From the NCBI GenBank assembly GCA_963704535.1, contig OY969916.1:4092001-4156000 (forward strand): DNA of 64,000 nucleotides. The letters are read 5' to 3'. This document shows positions 24,015 to 35,600 of the stretch, piece by piece; the first letter of the stretch is position 1; every line of letters starts with the position of its first letter. The notes beneath the pieces are model-generated. The model saw nothing but the letters and a program-made list of their open reading frames with translations, did not search any database and was not told the origin of the DNA. The DNA comes from G963704535 sp963704535. Its GTDB lineage: Bacteria; Chloroflexota; Chloroflexia; Chloroflexales; Roseiflexaceae. The translations under genes were made by a program, and so were the position numbers.

Positions 24015-25013
24015 CTAAGAATCATCTGCAAGGGCGCTAGTGGCAAGCGGGCGGCCGAGTAGCGCGTCGATCTCCTGCATCTGCGCTGAACTCAGCGGGC
24101 CATAGCGCAGGGTAGCTACATTTTCCGCAACCTGGGCAACTGTCTTGAAGCCGGGGATGGGAATGGCCTGCTCGCTGCGCGCCAACGCCCACCCCAGCGC
24201 TCCCTGGGCAAGCGTGCGCCCGTCGCGGGTCAGGACCTCGCGCACACGCTCAAGCTGCAAAAGCAAGCCCGGCATCTTAGCCCGCTTGAAGTAGTCCCAC
24301 CATGGCGAGGTGCGCCGAATATCTCCGATCGGAAATTGTGCGTCTGAGCCGTATTTGCCTGTCAGCAGTCCCATCGCCAGCGGGGTGCGCGCTATTCCGG
24401 CCAGGTTCTGCTCCCGGCAGAGCGAGCGCATGCCGGGAGCATCATCGAACAGGTTGAGCTGGTACTGAACCGCCGTGCAATGCTCCCCGGCAGCGAAGAC
24501 GCGTACCCGTTCCGGGTCGTCGGTGCTCCAGGCATACCAGCGGATCTTCCCCTCGCGCACCAGCGCTTCCAGGACATCGCGCACCTCGGCTGCCGCCGCT
24601 AAAGGGTAGTTGCCCAGGTGAAACTGGTACAAATCGATATAGTCGGTGTCCAGCCGCTTGAGGCTCGCCTCGCACGCATTTCGGATGGCTGACGGATCTG
24701 CTGACTGCCCCGTGATCCGCCGTGTGATCGGGTTGCAGATATTGCCAAATTTGGAGGCGACGACAACCTGATGGCGGCGCCCAGCCAGGGCCTGGCCGAG
24801 CAGGCGCTCGCTGTGCCCGCAGCCATACACATCCGAGGTATCAAAGAAGGTGATCCCAAGATCCAATGCGTGCTGTAGTGCCCGGATGGACTCGGCGTCA
24901 TCGACCGGACCCCAGTCGCTACCGATTGCCCAACACCCCATACCCAGGGCGCTCACTGAAACCCCGCTTCTGCCCAAAAATCGTGTAGTCAATCCGTCAC
25001 CTCTCGCCCTCAT
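24015..25013 (-). CDS. aldo/keto reductase
   Basis: The 332-residue NADPH-dependent reductase has the TIM-barrel family signatures. They are LGRSGVSVSALGMGCW at the N-terminus, the catalytic Asp/Tyr in GITFFDTSDVYGCGHSE, the catalytic Lys in VVASKFGN, and the C-terminal NADPH region AIPIPGFKTVAQVAENVA. It is closest in pattern to the YajO/Tas-like group acting on aldehydes or sugars. The ATG at 25013 lacks a good ribosome binding site, whereas a TTG at 24992 follows AGAGGTGA, so the true start may be the latter. It is a single gene, facing a shared terminator. Confidence 0.88.
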   Translation of the reverse strand: MRARGDGLTTRFLGRSGVSVSALGMGCWAIGSDWGPVDDAESIRALQHALDLGITFFDTSDVYGCGHSERLLGQALAGRRHQVVVASKFGNICNPITRRITGQSADPSAIRNACEASLKRLDTDYIDLYQFHLGNYPLAAAAEVRDVLEALVREGKIRWYAWSTDDPERVRVFAAGEHCTAVQYQLNLFDDAPGMRSLCREQNLAGIARTPLAMGLLTGKYGSDAQFPIGDIRRTSPWWDYFKRAKMPGLLLQLERVREVLTRDGRTLAQGALGWALARSEQAIPIPGFKTVAQVAENVATLRYGPLSSAQMQEIDALLGRPLATSALADDS

Positions 25014-25236
25014 CGGTAGCCAAAGTTGCCGCTCAGTTTGACAAACGAAGAAAGTATGCTACTAATATATATAGTATCACTATAACTCTATAGTGCTTTT
25101 ACAATGCTAGCCCGTAAAGCCCAGGAGCTTTAGCCCTGGGATATAAGGGCTCCACTCGCTTGAGCCACTTTAGTCCTCAGTGAGAATGGACAGAACATAT
25201 GTTGCACTTTAAGCAATGGCGTAGTATACTTAATGT

Positions 25237-26343
25237 ATGCCAAAAGCCTACAAATACCGCGTCTATCTCACCAACGGCCAACGCCGTATCCTTGAGCACC
25301 AGCTTGAGGCGTGCCGATGGGTCTACAACCAGACGCTTCAGACCCGCCGCGATGCCTACACCAACGGCATCAAATGCGGGTTGTATGACACGCAAGCCTT
25401 ACTTCCTATCTGGAAAGCCGAACGACCCGCGCTCAAACAGACACATAGTCAGGTGCTGCAAAATGTCCAGGTGCGGGTTGATCTGGCGTTCCAAGCGTTC
25501 TTTCAGCGCGTCAAGCAGGGAGCAGAGGAGCCGGGCTATCCGCGCTTCAAGCAGTTTGGGCGCTATGACAGTATCACCTATCCGCAGTATGGCAACGGGG
25601 TGCGACTAGACGGCGAGCGGCTGATTGTCAGCAAGATCGGCGCGGTCAAGCTGGTGCTGCATCGGCCTATGGAAGGCACGCCCAAAACGGTCACACTTTC
25701 CCGATCGCGCACGGGCAAATGGTATGCCTGCATCTCGTGTCAGACGGCGGTACCAACCTTGCCACCGACCGAGCATATCACGGGTGTGGATGTCGGGCTG
25801 TTGTCCTTTGCCACGCTCTCGAATGGCGAACAGATCGAGAATCCGCGCTTCTATCGCAGGGACGAAGCCGATCTCAAGCGCGTTCAGAAGCGCAAAGACG
25901 CGGCCAAGAATGCGCAGGATTGGGAGGAAAACCAGAAGCAGAAAACGCTGCTGGCAAAGATACACGAGCGAATCGGGAACCGACGTTCTGACTTTGCCCA
26001 CAAGCGCAGCCGGGAGTTGGTCAACACCTATCAGGTGATTGTGTTTGAGGCGCTGGCCCCACAGGAGATGGGCAAAAGTCGCGGAATGCGCAAAAGCATA
26101 ATGGATGTGGCGTGGAGACAGTTTATCAGTATGACAATCGGCAAAGCGGCAGAAGCTGGCCGAACGGTCATCCTGGTAGACCCTCGCAACACATCCAAGA
26201 TGTGCTCTGACTGTGGCGAGATAGTACCCAAGACATTGAGCATGCGCACGCATACCTGCCCGAAATGTGGGCTGGTCTTGGATCGGGATGTGAATGCGGC
26301 GATCAATATCTTGCAACGTGGTCTCCAAACACTTCGATTGTGA
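25237..26343 (+). CDS. tnpB: TnpB RNA-guided nuclease (IS605 OrfB)
   Basis: The 368-residue TnpB should form a complex with a guide RNA from the right end of the element and cut the donor site, promoting element retention. The N-terminal part (KYRVYLTNGQRRILEHQLEAC-like) is the usual OrfB helix-turn-helix region. The RuvC residues are visible: Asp in GVDVGLLSF, Glu in VIVFEALAP and Asp in LDRDVNAAINI. The zinc finger is CSDCG...CPKCG. Length and motifs are complete, so the protein is probably active. Nothing in the sequence suggests a domesticated role, but it stands alone directly upstream of the biosynthetic cluster. Confidence 0.95.
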   Translation: MPKAYKYRVYLTNGQRRILEHQLEACRWVYNQTLQTRRDAYTNGIKCGLYDTQALLPIWKAERPALKQTHSQVLQNVQVRVDLAFQAFFQRVKQGAEEPGYPRFKQFGRYDSITYPQYGNGVRLDGERLIVSKIGAVKLVLHRPMEGTPKTVTLSRSRTGKWYACISCQTAVPTLPPTEHITGVDVGLLSFATLSNGEQIENPRFYRRDEADLKRVQKRKDAAKNAQDWEENQKQKTLLAKIHERIGNRRSDFAHKRSRELVNTYQVIVFEALAPQEMGKSRGMRKSIMDVAWRQFISMTIGKAAEAGRTVILVDPRNTSKMCSDCGEIVPKTLSMRTHTCPKCGLVLDRDVNAAINILQRGLQTLRL

Positions 26344-26404
26344 GTGTGTGGGATGGGGCGGCATCCCCTTGAAGCCCAAGTGCTTTAGCCTTGGGAGCCG
26401 TCAC
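26250..26404 (+). ncRNA. putative omega RNA (reRNA) of TnpB
   Basis: In this element family the guide RNA overlaps the 3' end of tnpB and extends through the right-end hairpin, with the guide taken from the flanking DNA. The hairpin at 26375-26395 and the G/C-rich stretch GGGATGGGGCGGCATCCCC before it fit. Limits are inferred, not seen. Confidence 0.45.
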
Positions 26405-26590
26405 ATGGACAATGTAGCTGACGTTTCGCCAGCCCCCCTCATATCTCAGAAGGCATCAAACAAAGCATCATGACTTTTACGCCATGAAGCGTACGCGAGA
26501 CGCCAAACCATCGTGTATATGGCCGTGCCCGCCACCCCACCCGACGCGCCCAGAACGGACAATCTCCCAGCAGTTACAGGGGAACACGCG

Positions 26591-26607
26591 CCAATCTCCA
26601 ATCTCCG
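26591..26607. repeat. half cassette CCAATCTCCAATCTCC upstream of PKS1
   Basis: Two and a half CCAATCT heptamers lie 24 bases before the PKS1 start, without an opposite arm nearby. The same heptamer makes up several in-frame cassettes in the NRPS genes. The remaining bases from 26405 to 26630 show no gene. Confidence 0.6.
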
Positions 26608-26630
26608 AATAATGTCCAAAGGGATGCTCA

Positions 26631-29600
26631 ATGACTGATTCCGACGCGCATGACTACCAGGAAAGCCTCGATATTGCAGTTATCGGCATGGCTGGCCGCT
26701 TCCCAGGCGCTCCGAATATCGAAATGTTTTGGCGAAACCTGTGCGACGGCGTCGAGTCGATCGTCCATTTTTCCGAGCAGGAGTTGGAGCGGCTGGGCGT
26801 CGGTCCTTCCGCGCTGCGCCACCCCGCTTTTGTCAAGGCCGGCGCGCTGCTTCAAGACATCGATCTGTTTGACGCCACATTCTTTGGCTATGCGCCCAGC
26901 GAGGCCGCGTTGATCGACCCCCAGCAGCGCATCTTTTTGGAGTGCGCGTGGGAGGCGCTGGAACAGGCCGGGCATACCCCTGAGACATTCGACGGCATGA
27001 TCGGGGTCTACGCCGGCATGAGCATGAGCACCTACCTGCTGTATAACCTGCTCTCCAATCCGGCGCTCCACGATGCGGAAGATTCGTTCCAGAGCATGAT
27101 CGGGAACGATAAAGATTTTGTCAGCACACGCGTCTCGTACAAGCTTAATCTCAAGGGTCCCAGCATCGACATTCAGACCGGCTGCTCGACATCGCTGGTC
27201 GCCACCCACCTGGCGTGCCAGAGCCTACTCAGCTACCAGTGCGATATGGCGCTCGCGGGCGGTATCTCGGTGCAGGTCCCGCAGCGAACGGGCTACTACT
27301 ACCAGCCGGACGGCATCGCTTCACCGGATGGCCACTGCCGGGCGTTCGATGCCAAAGCGCAAGGGACGATCTTCGGCAGCGGCGTGGGGGTGGTGGTGCT
27401 GAAGCGCATGGCCGGCGCAATCGCCGACGGCGATACGATCTACGCGGTGATCAGGGGCTCGGCGATCAACAACGACGGCGCGCACAAGCTCGGCTTTACC
27501 GCGCCCAGCGTCGAGGGCCAGGCCGAGGTCATAGCACGCGCGCAGGCGATCGCGGACGTGGAGCCGGAAACGATCGGCTATATCGAGGCCCACGGCACCG
27601 GCACGGCCCTGGGCGACCCAATCGAAGTCAGCGCGCTGACTAAGGCGTTCCGGGCCGGCACGCAGGCGAAAAACATCTGTGCGATCGGCTCGGTGAAGAC
27701 CAATATCGGCCATCTTGACGCCGCCGCCGGCGTCGCCGGCCTGATCAAGGGCGTGCTGGCGGTCAACCGGGGCCTGCTGCCGCCAACCCTCCACTTTGAC
27801 CAGCCCAACCCGCAGATCGATTTCGCCGACAGCCCGTTCTATGTGAACACCGAACTCCAGAACTGGACGACGAACGGCGGCCCGCGCCGGGCCGGAATCA
27901 GCTCGTTCGGCATCGGCGGCACCAACGCGCACGTGATCGTCGAGGAGGCCCCGCCGCTCCCGCCGTCGAGCGCGTCCAGGCCCTGGCAGCTCCTGGTGCT
28001 CTCGGCAAAGACCTCGGCGGCGCTCGATACGGCGACGGCCAATCTGACCGGCTACCTCCAGCAGAACGGGGAGCTGTGCCTGGCCGATGTCGCCTACACC
28101 TTGCAGGTCGGCCGCAGTCGCTTCGCCCATCGCCGGGCGGTCGTCTGCCAGGATCGCGAAGATGCGCTGATCGCTCTGGAGACGCGCAATCGCCAGCGTG
28201 TCTTCACTTCCTACCAGGAACCGGCCGAGCGGGCGGCGATCTTTATGTTCCCTGGTGGCGGCGCCCAGCATGTCAATATGGGGCACGACCTATACCAGAC
28301 CGAGGCGGTCTTTCGCGAACAGCTCGACGCCTGCGCGGCGATTCTGCGCCCACTGTTCGGGGTTTGACATCCGCGCCTTCTTGTATCCGACCGCCGAGCG
28401 GTTGGAAGAGGCAAGCCGGCGGATGCGACAAACATCGGTTGCCTTGCCCGCGCTCCTGGCGGTCGAGTATGCGCTGGCACAACTCTGGATGTCGTGGGGC
28501 ATCCGACCGCAGGCCATGATCGGCCACAGCCTGGGCGAATATACCGCGGCCTGTCTGGCGGGCGTCTTCTCGCTGGAGGACGCGCTGGCGCTGGTGGTGC
28601 TGCGCGGCGGGCTGTTTGAGCAACTGCCGGGCGGCGGCATGCTCAGCATTCCCCTGCCCGAGCGCGAGGTCCGGGCGCTGATCGACCAGCGGCTGGCGGT
28701 CGCGGCGATTAACGGCCCGTCGCAGTGCGTCGTCTCGGGGCCGGTGGAGGCGATCGAGCGCCTGGCCCAGGCCCTCACCGAGCAGGATATCGAGTTCAGG
28801 CGGCTCCAGATCGATGTCGCCGCGCACTCCCCGATGGTGGCGCCGATTTTGGATGAGTTTGGGCGCTTTATCGCCACCCGACGCCTGCACAGCCCGCAGA
28901 TCCCGTTTGTCTCGAATGTCACCGGCGCGTGGATCACCGCCGAGGAGGCCACCGACCCGGCCTACTGGGTCAACCACCTCCAGCGCACGGTGCGCTTTGC
29001 CGATGGGCTTCACGAGTTGCTGGATGATCCCGGCCACATCTTGCTGGAGGTCGGGCCGGGGCAGACGCTGACCACCCTGGCGCGGCTGCAAAGCGATGCG
29101 GTCGGGGCAACGATCATTCCTTCCCTGGGTCACGTCTACGAGCGGCTATCCGACAATACCTTCGTGATCGCCGCGCTGGGCAAGCTGTGGATGGCGGGCG
29201 CCACGATCGATTGGCCGGGCGTGTACGCCGGCGAGCGCCGCCGCCGTGTGCCATTGCCCACCTACCCGTTTGAGCGCCAGCGCTACTGGGTCGAGCCGCG
29301 TAAATCCTCGCACCTCGATCGCCCGCACAGCGGCGGTAAAACGGCCCGGATCGCCGACTGGTTCTACCTTCCTTCATGGAAACGGGCGCCGCTGCTGACC
29401 CAGAGCGATACGGCCGCCCAAGGCGCGGTGCTGATATGCCTGGACTCGTGCGGCATCGGGCAGGAGCTTGCCACACGACTCGCGCGGGCGGGCCGGCGCG
29501 TGGTGTGTGTCGCCGCCGGCAAACAGTTTACGGAGGGCGACGGCAGCTACACGATCAACCCGCGCAGCCCCGCCGATTATCGGGCGCTGGTCCAAGCCCT

Positions 29601-31354
29601 CTACGGCAGCGATCTATCGCTCGGCCAGGTGATCCACCTCTGGACGGTCACGCCGCCGGCCCAGGAAGCGCCGGTTGAGCACCCGTTCACGGACCTCCAG
29701 GATTATGGCCTCTACAGCCTGCTGTATCTCACGCAGGCGCTGGCGGAGCAGCAGACCGACCCGCTGCAACTCGCGATCATCTCGAATGATCTCCAGCAGG
29801 TGGAGAGCGCCGACCGCATCTGCCCGGCGAAGGCAACGATCCTGGCGGCCTGCAAGATAATCCCGCAAGAGCACGATCAGATCAATTGTCGCTCGATCGA
29901 CATCGGGCTGCCGCAGGCCAACCATGCCAAGGGCCGGCTGGTCGATCAGATCAGCGCCGAGGTGGCGGCTTTTCCCAGGCACGAGCCGGTGATCGCCTAC
30001 CGGGGCGCGCATCGCTGGGTGCAGATCTTCGAGCCGGCGAGCCTGGAGGGCGATCAGCCGCCGCTCCGGCCGCAGGGAGTCTACCTGATCACCGGCGGCC
30101 TCGGCAGCATCGGGCTGATGCTCGCGGCGTATCTGGCAGAGACCGTGCAGGCAAAGCTGGTCCTGGTCGGGCGGTCGGCCTTCCCCGATCGCGCCGATTG
30201 GGATGACCGGCTCGAAACCCCCGATCAGCAGGACCGCGTCAGCCGGGTGGTGCGGACACTGCGGCGGCTGGAGGCGCAGGGCGCCGAGGTCCTGGTGGTG
30301 CGGGGCGACGTGGCCGACGAGGCCGAGATGCGCGGCGCCGTGGAGCAGGCGATCGGGCGTTTCGGCGCACTCCACGGTGTCATTCACGCGGCGGGCGTCG
30401 CCGGGGAGCAGGCGATCGGCTTCATCACGGAGACCGGCCCCGACGCCTGCGCGGAGCAATTTCACGCCAAGGTCCACGGCACCCGCACGCTTGCGCGCGT
30501 GCTGCGCGATTACGCGATCGATTTCTGCCTGCTCTTCTCATCAAACACATCTGTCTTGGGCGGCCTGGGCTCGGTCGCCTACGCGGCGGCCAACTTGTTT
30601 ATGGACAGCTTCGCCGTCGCTCAGAATCTTCACGCCGGCGGCAGCCGCTGGGTCAGCGCCAACTGGGACGGCTGGCTCTCCCACGAAGCGGGCACACTCA
30701 GCACATCGTTCCAGACCAGCCTCGACAAGTATGCGATGACGCCGCAAGAAAGCCTTGAGGCATTCAGCCGCGTGCTCGGCGCGCCCCTAGCGGGGCAGAT
30801 CATTGTCTCGACCGGCGACCTGGCCGAGCGCCTGGCGCTGTGGATCTACCGGGACGGCGCGGGCGCGCTGGCGGGGGCGCAGGGCCAGCAGCCGGCCGCA
30901 CCAGGCCACGTCTCGACCGGCGACCTGGCCGAGCGCCTGGCGCTGTGGATCTACCGGGACGGCGCGGGCGCGCTGGCGGGGGCGCAGGGCCAGCAGCCGG
31001 CCGCACCAGGCCACGCCAGGCCGGACCTGAAGACGATCTACGAGGCTCCGCAGGGCCAGCTTGAGCAGCTGATCGCCGGCGTTTGGCAGGAGTTGCTGGG
31101 GATCACCCAGATCGGCGTCGAGGACAACTTTTTTGACCTGGGCGGCAACTCGATGGTCGGCCTGAAGGTGATCGCGCGGCTCAAAAAAGCGCTCGGAGTT
31201 GACATCCCGATAGTGTCGCTGTTTGAGGGGCCGACGATCCGGTCGTTCGCCGCCCTCTTGAGCGCCGGCCCTGATGTCGAGACCGTCTACGAGGCCAGCG
31301 AGTTCGCGCGGCGAACGGCGCAGACAGCGCAGACAGCGCGACGGAGCGCAATAA
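26631..31354 (+). CDS. PKS1: KS-AT-KR-ACP module (frameshifted)
   Basis: With one extra base removed in the G run at 28359-28362, and probably another at 31312-31313, the protein is 1573 residues. KS (about 12-435) has Cys185 in TGCSTS, the His of EAHGTGT and the His of NIGHLDA, so it is complete. AT (about 530-850) has GGGAQ in place of GQGSQ and the serine motif GHSLGE. Its specificity region reads AAHS rather than HAFH, so malonyl-CoA is not certain. KR (about 1145-1390) has TGGLGSIG and the Ser/Tyr pair (FSSNTS, VAYAAAN) and looks active. ACP (about 1465-1540) has the carrier serine in GGNSM. There is no DH, ER or loading ligase. A perfect 105-bp duplication lies in the KR-ACP linker. With the second correction the stop falls at 31354, just before GT1; without it the frame runs into GT1. 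Confidence 0.9.
30805..31014. repeat. perfect 105-bp tandem duplication in PKS1
   Basis: Bases 30805-30909 and 30910-31014 are identical. Each copy encodes 35 residues beginning VSTGDLAERLALWIYRDG and ending in PAAPGH, in the KR-ACP linker. The lack of any difference means a recent duplication or an assembly artefact. Confidence 0.95.
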
Positions 31355-31366
31355 CGGAGCGAGGCT

Positions 31367-32660
31367 ATGCGAACTGTTTTAACGAATTTTGGCTCGATGG
31401 GCGATATTCGCCCTATGCTGGCCCTGGGGGTTGAGCTACGCCGTCATGGGCATGAGCCGATCATGGCCTTTTCTCCGAACTTCGCCTCGGTCGCGCAGCA
31501 GTTTCAGTTGGCGTTTGTCCCGCTCGGCCCGGATCTGAGCGAGATTCAGCGCCAGCTCCTCATAGCTGGGAGCGAGTTGCCCGAACTCATTCGGGCGGGT
31601 TGTACCGCTCTACGCGCAACTGGCCGAGTTTCTCCCGCAGATGTATGGGCAACTGTTGCACGTCTGCGCGACAGCCGATCTGCTGATCAGCGGCGGGTTT
31701 CAGCCGATTGGGCGCATGGTACACGAGATGACCAACATTCCCTTTGTCTCGGTCCAGCTTGCCCATTTCGGCGGGACCGGGGTGGCCGCCTTTCAGGAGC
31801 TTCTGGCCACCAGCGTCAACCCTTTTCGCGCGCGGCTGGGTTTGGCGCCGCTCACGAATGTGATCTATAGCGATGCCAACTCGCCGCAGCTTGCCCTGTA
31901 TGCGATCAGCCGGCATGTGCTCCTGCCGCCCGCCGGCTGGCCGCCGCACTACCATATGACCGGCTACTTTTTTCTTGACGACGAGAGCTGGCAGCCGGAC
32001 GCGGGCCTGGTCGAATTTCTCGGCGCCGGGGAGCCGCCGGTCGTCATCACGTTCAGCAGCATGGTCTACAAAGATTCGGCGGCCATGTCGGAGCTGATCT
32101 GCGAGGCGATCGATCAGGCTAGGTGCCGGGCGATTATTCTGGCCGGATGGGGCGGGCTGGCCGCTTCCGCAGCGTCGGATCGCATCTACACCACCAATTT
32201 TGTTCCTCACCACTATCTGTTTCCGAAAGCATCGTGCGTGATCCACGCCAGCGGCGCCGGGACCACGGCGGAGGTGTTTCGATCCGGCGCGCCGAATATC
32301 TTTGTCCCGCATACGGTGGAGCAGCTTATCTGGGCGCGGCTGGCGGAGAGCGGCGGGTTCTCAGTCGCGACGATCCCCTTCTTGCAGCTTACGGCCGAGA
32401 ACCTGGCCCGCTCCATCCGCACGGCGCTGGAGAACCCGGCGTATCGCCAGAAGACCGCCGCGCTCAGTGCCAAGATTCAGGCGGAGCAGGGGGTCGGCAA
32501 AGCGCGGCTGCTGATCGACGACTTGCTCTATAAGCTCGGCTGCGCTCAACCGGAAGCGGAAGACGCCGCCCAGGAGGGCAGCCGGCAGTCCGCAAAGATG
32601 GCCCGACGCGAAGAACATCGGCGACGACAACGTCTCAAGGGTGTGTCGTCCCGCTCGTAG
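31367..32660 (+). CDS. GT1: UDP-glycosyltransferase-like (one frameshift)
   Basis: Removing one base in the GGG at 31597-31599 restores a 430-residue GT-B protein of the macrolide/MGT type. The N-terminal domain begins MRTVLTNFGSMGDIRP, the usual acceptor-side start. The C-terminal donor domain has PPVVITFSSMVYKD and the nucleotide-sugar region VIHASGAGTTAEV. In active family members this last motif is HHGGAGTT; here the second His and first Gly are changed to Ala and Ser, which may weaken sugar-nucleotide binding. The gene lies between two PKS modules and is a paralogue of GT2. It would glycosylate the product or an intermediate in the cytoplasm. Confidence 0.85.
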
Positions 32661-32697
32661 GGTGTGGGTCGCCCAGTAGACCCGGGAGCTATACACA

Positions 32698-35600
32698 ATG
32701 CCTCAACAGCCCGATGCGGTGATCGCAGTGGTAGGTATGACCGGTCGGTTTCCCGGCGCGCGTAATCTGCACGACTTCTGGCGCAATCTGAGCGGCGGGG
32801 TCGAGTCGATCACTTTTTTGCCCAACCAGGCGGCGCAGGAATCGGACTTCGTCCCGGCGACGGCCTATCTCGACGATATCGAGCTGTTCGATGCCGAGTT
32901 CTTCGGCATCACTCCGCATGAAGCGACGATCATGGACCCGCAGCACCGGGTCTTTCTAGAGTGTGCCTGGGAGGCGCTGGAGAGCGCGGGATACAACCCC
33001 GAAACGTACCCCGAGGCGATTGGGGTGTACGCCGGCGCAACGATCAATACCTACCTCCTGTTTCACCTGGCGGCAAACCCGGCCGCGCTCCACAACCTCG
33101 ATCCATTGCAGATTAACATCGGAAACGCGGGCGACTTCTTGACCACACGGGTGTCGTACAAGCTCAACCTCAAGGGGCCGAGCCACCTGGTTCAGAGCGC
33201 CTGCTCGACCTCGCTGGTGGCGGTCCACATCGCGTGCCAGAGCCTACTCAACCAGGAGTGCGATATGGCGCTGGCGGGCGGCATCTCGATCAACTTGGGC
33301 CAGCGGGCGGGCTACCGCTACACCGAGGGCGGGATGGTCTCCCCCGATGGTCACTGCCGGGCCTTTGACGCGGCGGCGCAGGGGACGATCTTCGGCAGCG
33401 GCGTGGGCATCGTGGTGCTCAAGCGGCTGGCCGACGCCTTGGCCGACGGCGACTGTATCCACGCGGTCATCCGTGGGTCGGCGATCAACAACGACGGCGG
33501 GTGGAAGGTCGGCTATACCGCGCCCAGCGTCGACGGGCAGGCCCAGGTGATCACCGAGGCGCTGGCGAACGCCGGCATCAACTCCGAGACGATCGGCTAC
33601 ATCGAGGCCCATGGGACGGGTACACCGCTGGGCGACCCGATCGAGATCCAGGCGCTGACCAAAGCGTTCCGCGCACGGACGGAGAAGAGCGGGTTCTGCG
33701 CGCTCGGCTCGCTCAAGACCAACATCGGCCACCTGGACGCGGCCGCCGGCGTCGCCGGCCTGATCAAGGCGATCCTGGCGCTCAAGCACCGGCAATTGCC
33801 GCCGTCGCTGCACTTCACCACGCCAAACCCGAACATCGATTTCGCGCGCAGCCCGTTCTACGTCAATGCCGCGCTGGCCGACTGGCCGGCTGGCAGTGGG
33901 CCACGGCGCGCGGGCGTCAGCTCGTTCGGCGTCGGCGGGACAAATGCACACCTAGTGCTGGAAGAAGCACCGCTGTCCATGCCCACGCCGGCTCTGCGCC
34001 CCTGGCACCTGCTGGTGCTGTCGGCCAGGAGCCATTCGGCGCTGGACCAGCTCGGCGCGCGCCTGCGGGTACACCTGCACGACCACCCGGATATCGCGCT
34101 GGCCGACGTGGCCTACACGCTCCAGGTCGGACGAAAGGCGTTCGGCTACCGGCAGATGGTGGTCTGCCGCGAAGCAGGGGATGCGCTGGCCGCGCTCGAT
34201 CAGCTTGGCGCCCAGCAGGCGCCCCTGGAGGTTCAGACGGCCGACGATCGCTCGGTCGTCTTTATGTTCCCAGGCCAGGGCAGCCAGCACGTTGATATGG
34301 CCCAGGCGCTGTACCGGCACGAGCCGACGTTTCGCGAGCATATCGACCGTTGCGCCGAGTTGCTCCGGCCGCACCTGGGGCTGGATCTGCGCGACGTGCT
34401 CTACCCCAGAGAACAAAGAACAAAGAACAAAGAACAAAGCACCGACCAGCCAGACCCTTCTCCAATCTCCAATCTCCAATCTCCTCTCGATCAGACCCAG
34501 TATGCCCAGCCCGCGTTGTTCGTGGTCGGGTACGCGTTGGCGCAACTGTGGATGGAGTGGGGCATCCACCCCCAAGTGATGATCGGGCACAGCGTCGGCG
34601 AGTATCTGGCGGCCTGCCTGGCCGGCGTGTTCTCGCTGGAGGATGGGCTGGCCCTGGTCGCGATGCGCGGGCGGATGATGCAGCAACTCGACGCCGGGAC
34701 GATGCTGGCGGTGCCGCTCTCCGAAGACGAGATCGGCCCATTGCTGGACGAAGGGCTTTCGCTGGCGGCGGTAAACCTGCCGACCCAATGCGTCGTCGCC
34801 GGCCCACCCGAGATGATCGCGGCGCTTGACGGTCGGCTGGCCGAGATGGGGCTGGTTTGCCGGCGGCTGCACACGTCGCACGCGTTCCACTCCGCGATGA
34901 TGGACCCGATCGTCGAGCCGTTCGTCGAGCGCCTGCGTATGATCACCTTACAGCCGCCGCGCATCCCGTTTATCTCCAACGTCAGCGGAACATGGATCAC
35001 GGCGGACGAGGCGACCGACCCGCGCTACTGGGCCAAACACCTGCGCGAGCCGGTACGGTTTAGCGATGGGGTGCGCGAGCTGTTGCAGGAGCCCGGCAGG
35101 GTGTTGCTTGAGGTTGGGCCGGGCCAGTCGTTGAGCCGGCTGGTTATGCGTCACCCCAGGGCCGGCGCCGAGCGAGTGGTGCTACCGTCGCTGGCGCCGC
35201 GCCCCGGCGAAATGACCGATACGGAGGCTGTGCTTACGGCGCTGGGCCGGCTGTGGGTAGCCGGAGTGCCGATCGCATGGGCGGGGCTGCATCGGCACGC
35301 GCCACGCCAGCGGGTGATGCTGCCGACCTACCCGTTTGAGCGCCGGCGCTACTGGGTCGAAGCAGACCCCCAAAGCGACGCCGCTCCCCAGCGGCCGGCG
35401 CAGCCCGATACCGGGCTGGAATATCGCCGACTGGTTCTCTATTCCTTCGTGGAAGCGCACCCTGCCGCCAAGCCCGTGGCGGCCCGGCGAGCCCGGCACG
35501 ACGCGCCGCTGGCTGATCTTTTCGGATGCGAGCGAGATCAGCGCCCATATGCACGGGCAGCTTCAACACGCCAACCAGAGCGTCACAAGCGTCCTGCTCG

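Larger units (their letters stand above)
25106..26404 (+). mobile_element. IS200/IS605-group element with tnpB only
   Basis: The left end carries the hairpin AAAGCCCAGGAGCTTTAGCC (stem CCCAGG/CCTGGG, about 25119-25140). The right end carries AAGCCCAAGTGCTTTAGCC (stem CCCAAG/CTTGGG, 26375-26395) followed by TCAC. These sub-terminal hairpins with the shared core GCTTTAGCC are typical of this group, which moves as single-stranded DNA and has no inverted terminal repeats or target duplication. No tnpA transposase is present, so it depends on one elsewhere. The exact ends are estimates. Confidence 0.8.

Noticed and set aside
29614..30477. Long minus-strand frames over the PKS and NRPS genes
   Set aside because: Typical antisense shadows of high-GC coding DNA; no motifs and no starts.
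31354..31434. PKS1 extending 80 bases into GT1
   Set aside because: Removing one base near 31312 gives a charged tail and a stop at 31354, 12 bases before the GT1 start, matching the PKS2 ending better. Kept as a probable, not certain, shift.
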